Shown one piece after another: positions 57,366-64,000 of a stretch of DNA of 64,000 nt. Origin of the DNA: Selaginella moellendorffii (Eukaryota; Streptophyta; Lycopodiopsida; Selaginellales; Selaginellaceae). Position numbers and translations under genes: made by a program. The stretch covers positions 186,001-250,000 of the forward strand of contig NW_003314270.1 of NCBI RefSeq assembly GCF_000143415.4. The letters run 5' to 3'. The stretch's first letter is position 1. Each line of letters begins with the position of its first letter. The notes under the pieces were generated by a model. The model saw only the letters and a program-made list of their open reading frames with translations. It was not told the origin of the DNA and did no database searches.

Positions 57366-59977
57366 ATGGGAACGATTGAATCTCCACTTCCTCTGAAGAA
57401 ATCCACGCCGCCATCGCATCCTCTCACGAAATGGCAGCAGCAGCAGCAGAATTCTTCAAGCAATCGAGCGAATTCCTTCGGTGAGCGTGAGAGCTTGCAC
57501 AAATCCATTCAGCTCCTAGAGTCGCGCGAATTGGAACTCGATCCCGTCGGCTATGCTGCGCTCATCCGCCGCTGCGGCGCCGCCAATGCCATCTCCGCCG
57601 CGCGCCGCCTCCATTCTCACATTCTCTCCCTCCCGCACAGCAATTCGCAGCCCCCATTTCTCGCCAATCTCCTCATCGAGATGTACGGCAAGTGTGGCCG
57701 GCTGCCGTACGCGCGCGAGCTCTTCGAATCCATGCCTTCCAGGAACGTCCACACCTGGACCGTGGCGATGGCAGCCTTCTCCCACAATGGCTGCCACAGC
57801 GAGGCGCTCGTCTTCTTCCGGCGGATGTACCAGTCCGGGGAGAGGCCCGATCGAGTGACTTTCAGCGTGATCTTAGCAGCGATCGCGCAGATGGGCGCGG
57901 CCGCGATCGATCAGGGGAGGGAGATCCATCGGTACGCGCGGATCAGTGGGCTGCTGCCCAATGTGGTGGTGGGCACTGCGGTGATCAGCATGTATGGCAA
58001 GTGTGGCCGATTGGACGACGCGAGGGCGGCCTTCGAGGAGCTCCAGTGGAAGAACTCGGTGACTTGGAACGCGATGATGACGAACTACAAGCTGGATGGG
58101 AGGGATCGCGAGGCCCTGGAGCTCTTCCGGGAGATGTGCGAGCGCTCGAGGAGCGCGAGGCCAGATAAGTTTAGCTTTAGCATCGCGATCGAGGCTTGTT
58201 CTAACTTGGAGGACTTGGAACAGGGGAGGGAGATCCATGAGATGCTTCGCAGGGAGGGAAAGGAGCTCCACAAGGTAGAGTTTTCTTCTTTCTCTTGTTC
58301 TTCTAGTTTTTTTATAAATTCTTTTCTAGTTTTCTTCGAAGTTCTAAGTTCTAGTTTCCTTCCAAGATCTCGTTGTTCTTCTAGTTTTCTTGCAAGTTCT
58401 CTTTTGTTTTCGTTTGTTCTTCTAGTTTTCTTCTAAGTTCTCGTTTGTTTCTTTCAAGTTCTCGTTTGTTTACTTCTAAGTTCTCGTTTGCTCTTCTAGT
58501 TTTCTTCCAAGTTCTCGCTTAGTTTCTTCTAAGTTCTCGTTTGTTCTAGTTTTCTTCTTTCTCTTGTTCTCTTGTTCTCGTCTTTCTCTTGTTCTTCTAG
58601 TTTTCTTCTTTCTCTTTTGTAATCTTCAATGACAACTTCCACTTCCAGGACGTGGTGGTTGGCACCGCATTGCTCAACATGTACAGCAAGTGTGGAGATC
58701 TGGAAGAAGCCCGCAAAGTCTTCGACTCGATCAGGCACGACGCCGATTCAGTCTGCTGGAACGCGATGATCGCCGCCTACGCGCAGCACGGCCGAGGCAA
58801 GCAAGCACTCGACCTCTACAGATCCATGCACGACACCACCGATCTAGCACCGAAGCAGGGCACTTTCGTCACGGTGATCGACGTCTGCGCGGAGCTCTCG
58901 GCGCTCAAGCAAGGCCGCGCCATCCACGCCAGGGTCCGAGCCACGAACTTCGACGCCAACTTGCTCGTCTCCAACGCACTCGTTCACATGTACGGGAAGT
59001 GTGGCTGTCTGGACGAAGCTCTCGACGTCTTCCACTCCATGAAGCTCAAGGACGAGATCTCGTGGAACACCATCATCTCCTCGTACGCTTACCACGGCCA
59101 CAGCGATCAAGCGCTGCTGCTCTACCAGGAGATGGATCTCCAAGGTGTGAAGCCGACCGAGGTGACCTTCGTCGGGCTTCTCTCGGCTTGCAGCCATGGC
59201 GGCCTCGTCGCCGACGGCCTCGACTACTTCTACCGCATGCAAGACGACCACCGGATCAAACCGAGCGTCCCACACTTCGGCTGCATCATCGATCTCCTCG
59301 GACGAGGAGGGAGGCTGGCGGAGGCCGAGCTGGTGCTCAAGTCGATGCCGATACAAGCCAACGCCGTGCAGTGGATGTCGCTGCTCGGGGCTTGCAAGAC
59401 GCACGGAGATCTCAAGCGAGGGGTGAGAGCCGCGGATCAAGTGGTGGACAGGGTGCCGTGGACTTCCGGGGGATACGTCTTGCTCTCCAACATCTACGCC
59501 GCGGCCGGGCGGTGGAAGGACGTGGAGAAGATCCGGAAGATCATGGCTGCGCGGGGCGTGAAGAAGAGCCCCGGGAAGAGCTGGATAGAGATCGGGGACG
59601 TGGTGCATGAGTTCGTGTCCGGGGATAGCTCACATCCACAGGGGGAGGAGATTTACGTGGAGCTGGGAAAGATGGTGGAGGAGATGAAAGGGCTGGGATA
59701 CGTGCCCGATACGAGCAGCGTATTTCACGACTTAGAGGAGGAGGAGAAGGAGGATTTGCTGGTTTGCCACAGCGAGAAGCTGGCGATTGTCTATGGGAAT
59801 ATGGTGGTGCCTGGGAAGTCGATGCTGAGGATCGTGAAGAACTTGAGGGTGTGCTTGGATTGTCACACCGCTACCAAGTTTATGTCGAGGATTACCGGGA
59901 GGAAGATCGTTGTGAGGGACGCTGCGCGGTTTCATTTGTTTGAGAATGGTAGCTGTTCTTGCAGGGACTACTGGTAG
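57366..59977 (+). CDS. PPR-DYW protein (organelle RNA editing factor type)
   Basis: Two exons, 57366-58274 and 58649-59977, join in phase 0 and encode 745 residues. About ten PLS-type PPR motifs run from residue 60 (ANLLIEMYGKCGRLPYAREL, VVVGTAVISMYGKCGRL, VVVGTALLNMYSKCGDLEEA, VSNALVHMYGKCGCL). E and E+ motifs follow (YVLLSNIYAAAGRWKDVEKI, KKSPGKSWIEIG). The protein ends with a full DYW deaminase domain: HSEKLAIVYG with the HxE zinc/catalytic site, CLDCHTATKFMS with the CxxC pair, and terminal CSCRDYW. Such proteins edit C to U in chloroplast or mitochondrial RNA. The intron interrupts the repeat array and is built of pyrimidine-rich repeats. The ATG at 57366 starts the frame; the earlier one at 57362 closes after five codons. 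Confidence 0.94.
58275..58648 (+). repeat. Pyrimidine-rich minisatellite intron of the PPR-DYW gene
   Basis: The 374-base intron consists almost entirely of imperfect repeats of the words ttctagttttctt and caagttctcgtttg. It begins GTAGAG and ends CTTCCAG. It is several times longer than most introns in the window, and its growth can be explained by repeat expansion. Confidence 0.75.
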
Positions 59978-60063
59978 ATTGATCATATCATATCAACTTT
60001 TAGTAACTATCAAACTTACAGGAACATTGCTTGAGTGGATTGATCTTTCTCTCGGAGTTTAGA

Positions 60064-60442
60064 AAACAAGGAGCTCAAGGCTTTGAACCGATAACTTGTG
60101 CTCCAAGCTCGCCGACGCTTTGGTGGAGAGGCCTTCTCAGTATGCTCGAAGAGTGGGGCCTCATTCTCAGAAACATGCATCACTTGCTCAATTCACTCAG
60201 AACACACCAGGTTTGGCAACAAAATCCCTCAATTTTTCCTTTTTTTTCTTGTTCTCCAGGCTAGAGCGACACTCAAATGCATAAACGAAGAAGCTCGCAA
60301 GTAAGCATTTGGATTCATCTTTTCGTGTTCATATTTCTTTCTCTTTGATTCTGTCAGGAGGGCAAGATTAATCCTAGCTGCCACACTAGAAATATTACCC
60401 AGCAAAGAATGCTGTGAGCTGTTTTCTCCGTGGTGTTCATGA
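60064..60442 (+). pseudogene. MED7 (Mediator subunit 7) pseudogene fragment
   Basis: Fragments in successive frames match plant MED7: KELKALNR, then TAA, then LADALVERPSQYARRV in a second frame, then EEWGLILRNMHHLLNSLRTH followed by Q in a third. After a GT-AG intron (ending TTCTCCAG at 60259) come ARATLKCINEEARK and, after another short intron, RARLILAATLEILPS and a stop. MED7 belongs to the middle module of the Mediator complex. The N-terminal part is missing, one nonsense codon and two frame slips are present, and splice sites are retained, so this is a decayed duplicated gene. Confidence 0.75.
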
Positions 60443-60583
60443 ATTGTGCACTTGATGATCCTGGAGAGAGCACCACAAAGCAACCCGGCTCTTTCCTAAT
60501 TGTTTTCATTTTCGATCCATCCAGATAGATTAATGTAATTTTATATCAACTGTTAGACAACATCCAAACGAGCCGCTCGAACC

Positions 60584-61860
60584 TCAGTCATCCTTGTAAT
60601 CTGTGTAGTTGCCCTCCGGACAATTGCAGTAGGGGACTGTGCCTTCATTTTCATCCTCCGGACCAATGCAGAACACAACAGCTAAAGCATACGGTGAACA
60701 TCGTTTCCATAAAAGAGGCCAGCTCCACCAATCTGTTGGGAAACTAGAAAGTTAGAGCAACAAAACAATGTAGAGATCAAAAAGAAAAAAATGACCAACC
60801 AACCCTTCCCAAAGCCACGTAATCAATTTCCTGTTTGGTTCATCAGATGCCGGAAACATAGAATTGAACTCCACTCTTGCACCTCCAAAGATAGCATAAA
60901 TCCCAGACAATCCTGGCTAACATAGATATCCTTCTTTTCTTTTGGTTTTTCTTCCCATAATTGAACCACAAGTGGATTAAGTTTAGCAGCCCAAAAGAGG
61001 ACGGCATCCTCCCCTGTCAACATGTAAGCCATTTCCTCACACGTCCTCCTTTCACCTTCGTTGAGAGGATATCTGTGCCCACAGGGGAATCCCACCAGCA
61101 GCCATCTGCTACTCCTTTTAGACTTGAGCTTCAGAAACTCTTAGTAGATTGTAGAGCCAGTATGATCAGCTAAACTGGACAACGATAGGGATTTTACCCC
61201 GTTGCTGTAAAGATTGTATGTCAACGTGGGCCTGTATCCCGATTTAACTTCCTCCACTTCATGCTTGCAGTCAGTGGATATTGATACTTCTCTTGTTCTC
61301 GTCGATTTGAAGTGTCTCCTCCACCTTTCCATGTCGCACTACAAGTCTCCCACCACTGTGATTACCTGGAGGCTGACTGGAAATGTAATCTGCATGAAGT
61401 CGACATTTTCAAGGTGAAAGCATCTCGTTTAGCATCCCGCTTGTTAGAACCATTCTTCTGTCGCGGCTTCTTCCCAGCTCAGGACCAAAGATGCAACGAG
61501 GCCATCCCGCGGTGTATATACGTGTGTTTTAAAATAGTCCTCAGCTCGGTACAGAGTCAGCTTGTGCAGCTCAGCCCTGAGGCTGGTTGCGTTTGGGACT
61601 AGTGTGTCCCTCACTATGTCCAAAATCTCGTAGTTTGCTGGATGGAAGTCTGTCACAAACTCTTCAGGATTGAGCTTGACTGACTTGCGATAGCTCGGAT
61701 CATAAACATCCGAATCACCTGAAAGTCATGAAGTTCTCTTAACATAATTCAATGTCTCATGCAGAGCATCTGCCTTTTCCAAATGGTGCATTACTGCACT
61801 CACAAGCAAGCTTCTCAATCTCCACCGGAAGTGTGATAGAAATCAGGCACTACATGAACA
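60584..61860 (-). pseudogene. 2OG-Fe(II) dioxygenase-like (prolyl hydroxylase-type) gene, probably broken
   Basis: Minus-strand blocks follow the order of a plant 2-oxoglutarate/Fe(II) dioxygenase-like family: LPVEIEKLACECSNAPFGKG, SDVYDPSYRKSVKLNPEEF, HPANYEILDIV, ELHKLTLYRAEDYFKTHVYT then PRDG (the normally HxD iron ligand region reads HVY), GRLVVRHGKVEETLQID, STDCKHEVEEVKSGYRPTLT then YNLY, VGFPCGHRYPLNEGE, GEDAVLFWAAKLNPLVVQLW and an end in NCPEGNYTDYKDD. Frames change near 61775 and again between 61480 and 61290 without convincing splice sites, and HxD is HxY. A pseudogene is favoured, but a multi-exon active gene cannot be excluded without transcripts. Confidence 0.55.
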
Positions 61861-61936
61861 ATATGGATAGTACTGGTTGAAAACAGCATTATATCTACTC
61901 ACCTGCTGCTTTGTTGAGTATACAATTCGTATGTCA

Positions 61937-63160
61937 TCAATTTCGAACTGGTTGGCCTGGAGGAAGCTCAGGTAATGTGGACTCATCCTCAAACGGTGGA
62001 ACAAACTTGATTGCTTGAACAAGCTTTTTATCAGCTTCGGAACGTGCTATTCTTACTCGTGGATCAGACGGCACATTCTTCCTATACCTGGAAGGTAAGT
62101 TCATGAGCAGAAGGAGCTCCAACTTCGATGAGTGAGGATAATGGAAACGAAGCTTTCTATGTCGGTAGCTTTCTTTGCCGCATGACAGTCTCTGGCCACC
62201 CTTTCCAAAGACGGCATTCTCAGAGAACTTGTTTGAGAATTTGGTATAATCTGCCACAAATTAAGAACCATCTTAGAAACCAACTGCCAACCAAAAAATG
62301 GCTTATACCTCGACAATGTTGCCAATAAACAAATCTCGAACATGAAAGGCATGAACAGCGGTAATATCTTTGATGCGTGAAGCGTCTTTGACAGAGGGAT
62401 GTCGTACGCGAGCCATGAGCCGAACAGATGAGCTTAGCCTCAAGCTATGCAGCTGGTTCAATCCTCCATTACTACTAACATCCACATCCAGGACTTCAAG
62501 GTTCGGAGCATTCAGTTTAACGCTTTTGTCATGACGTTCAACTCCAAGAAACTTGAGACTGGAACTGTGGAGCATGAATTCGTAGAGCAGAGAATCTTGG
62601 CCAGTAGAGCACAAGCATCTCTAGAGCAGGGCATGAACTCACACACTAGGACAACTTCTTGGATTTTCCGTAGCCAGCTGATTTCACCTTCAAGCAGCAG
62701 CGAACGAATCCGGGAAGCTTGACTTCTCGAGGATACGTACCTATTCACAGGAAATCGAGAAAGAGTGTAACTTCGGGCACGCTGCAGCCACCTTACAGCT
62801 GAAAGACCATGGTATGCCGCCGTCGGAAATATAAAAGTCTAAAATCTCAAGTCACTGTGATGCACGAGAGTGTAAATTGTTCAAAAGCTATGAAGGAAAG
62901 GAACAGACACAAAACGAAACCTGCTTGAAAGAAGCTTAGAAATACTGACAGGCGGTGTGTTGATGCGGAGACGGCGAAGGCCAGGCCTTTCACGCAGGGT
63001 GCTGCACAAAGCAGCCTCGATCACCTCGGGAACGTCGGGAAACTTGCGCAAAAAGTTGAGCTCCAGTCTAGGCATGTAGCTGCTCCACTGCTTGCACACT
63101 TGACCTAGCTCCAATGCTCGATCCTGACTCCCGAACAGCAGTTCATGCGGCAACGAACCT
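61937..63160 (-). pseudogene. F-box/LRR-like gene, frameshifted
   Basis: The N-terminal F-box-like segment reads LPHELLFGSQDRALELGQVC followed by KQW, with no upstream in-frame ATG in the exon. Next come RPGLRRLRINTPPVS and LRR-like blocks SCPALEMLVLYWPRFSALRI, SLKFLGVERHDKSVKLNAPN, LEVLDVDVSSNGGLNQLHSL, PSLERVARDCHAAKKATDIE and LELLLLMNLPSRYRKNVPSD. Frame changes near 62560 and 62135 split blocks that should be continuous. F-box/LRR proteins are SCF ligase adaptors. Given two apparent slips and no start, it is probably a pseudogene. Confidence 0.55.
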
Positions 63161-63196
63161 CTGGGTTAGTTAATGAACAAATCCAAAGAATCAGCT

Positions 63197-63246
63197 GAAA
63201 AGCGCGTCAGGGTAAAAGGTAACTCCAAAGGGGTAAAAGAACTCCT
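63197..63246 (+). repeat. Shared element, copy 2
   Basis: It contains gaaaagcgcgtcagggtaaa and aaggggtaaaagaact, matching 57267-57315. It lies about 40 bases upstream (on the opposite strand) of the F-box/LRR relic and before a short plus-strand ORF at 63279-63386 that has no recognisable product. Confidence 0.5.
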
Positions 63247-63794
63247 AGGGTTTTTGTGGCTCTCTTGCACGCAAAGATGTGGCACGGCCAAGTGTGGAGA
63301 GTCACACGGCCGGCACCAGCAACCATCACCGTACTTGTGGTGGTACCGAAGAGCTTGACTGAATCAAAGGTGGTCTGAAAGTTGTGGTAACGTGCGAGAT
63401 TTTATGGTGGTGGTCGGAGGAGTCGCTGTAAGAAGATGAGTAGGAGCATGTTCTTGAAAGGCATCGATCTGTGGTGGTGGTGATCTCCGTTGAAGATCGA
63501 GAAGCTCTTTCTTGAAGACTATATAGTTGCTGGAACTATATGTGGCTATGTTGTGTCAGTAACTGGATCTCCACCTCTTACGCCATCATGGATCTACCCT
63601 CACTTATGCTGACAATTGCCTTGGCTGCCCCTATCCAGCTCCTTTTCCACCAAGAACAAGGCTAGCTCTGTCTCAATGAAATTAATTTGATGGCTCATGG
63701 GTTGCAATGGGAAGTGGGAATGAGGTGATGACAAGGTATCTATCATCAAAAGTACTATTAAAGCTTTTTCTTGAATGTGCTTCATTTGGATAGG

Positions 63795-64000
63795 GACCAG
63801 AGCAGCTGATCAAGCATAGTAAAACGTGGACGAAAGCAGATTATATGGCCTTGATACGCCTCAAGCACCATGAATACTTGTTGCGCTGGGAAGAAAGGAG
63901 AAGGTTGTTATTCTATGTTCAATGGCAGCAGATTGTAAACAAGATGGAAGATGTAACCATTAGCAAATGCAACCATGCATGGCAAAATCTGGTTGTCATG
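63795..64000 (+). CDS. Trihelix/Myb-like DNA-binding domain exon (partial, runs off window)
   Basis: After an acceptor-like ATTTGGATAG the frame is open to the window end: GPEQLIKHSKTWTKADYMAL, IRLKHHEYLLRWEERRRLLF, YVQWQQIVNKMEDVTISKCN, HAWQNLVVM. The spacing of three tryptophans (TWTKAD, VQWQQI, HAWQNL) and the KC-xx-W-x-NL end resemble the trihelix (GT-factor) domain of plant transcription factors. Upstream exons are not identified; 63390-63790 shows no clear coding frame. It may equally belong to a transposon-derived Myb/SANT-like protein. Confidence 0.45.

Noticed and set aside
1-64000. CRISPR arrays, bacterial operons, rRNA genes
   Set aside because: None were seen. The window is plant nuclear DNA with introns, and the short tandem repeats found are minisatellite-like, not spacer-repeat arrays.

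Overview
The window is plant nuclear DNA, most likely from the lycophyte Selaginella (an S. moellendorffii-like genome). This is inferred from many very short introns (about 50 to 65 bases) with clean GT-AG borders, PPR genes of the plant PLS/DYW class, plant-only families (class III peroxidase, GDSL esterase, plant VPS13 with Vps62 repeats, type I MADS) and GC-rich exons set in AT-rich spacers. No database search was possible, so the species call is inference.

Layout. 1-7.1 kb: 3' part of a PPR gene, a broken PLP-dependent Orn/Lys/Arg decarboxylase copy tail-to-tail with it, a tiny secreted eight-cysteine protein, two copies of a tRNA-like dispersed repeat, and PEX19. 7.2-15 kb: a small coiled-coil gene divergent from PEX19, the splicing-associated WD40 gene PRL1 (15 exons), a decayed NFX1/RZ zinc-finger gene, a GDSL esterase/lipase and the 3' exon of an unrecognised gene. 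15-23 kb: AT-rich block holding a hairpin repeat and a heavily decayed Ty3/gypsy retrotransposon on the minus strand. 23-33 kb: a local family of short secreted-peptide precursor genes (three apparently intact, one with a nonsense codon, three inverted relics) mixed with an F-box gene, a truncated F-box copy, a second NFX1-like relic and a tRNA-Leu-derived relic. 33.3-49.9 kb: one giant minus-strand VPS13 lipid-transfer gene. 50-55 kb: a class III peroxidase with altered distal haem-pocket residues and a homocysteine S-methyltransferase. 55-64 kb: thiolase pseudogene, type I MADS gene, a complete PPR-DYW gene, pseudogenes of MED7, a 2OG-Fe(II) dioxygenase-like gene and an F-box/LRR gene, and the start of a trihelix-like domain at the edge.

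The most interesting system is the peptide family. Each forward gene has a signal-peptide exon, an intron of about 50 bases at the same codon phase, and a second exon of exactly 59 bases in the three intact copies. The second exon encodes a C-terminal peptide of the form (F/M)RP-x-(N/S)-x-x-PP-x-CC-(N/K)-P followed by stop. A promoter block of about 35 bases is conserved upstream. The set looks like a tandem, birth-and-death family of secreted signalling peptides. The first residues recall CEP peptides, but the Cys-Cys ending does not.

Most intact genes are independent housekeeping loci (peroxisome import, splicing, lipid transfer, methionine metabolism, organelle RNA processing). The pseudogenes and relics lie between them.
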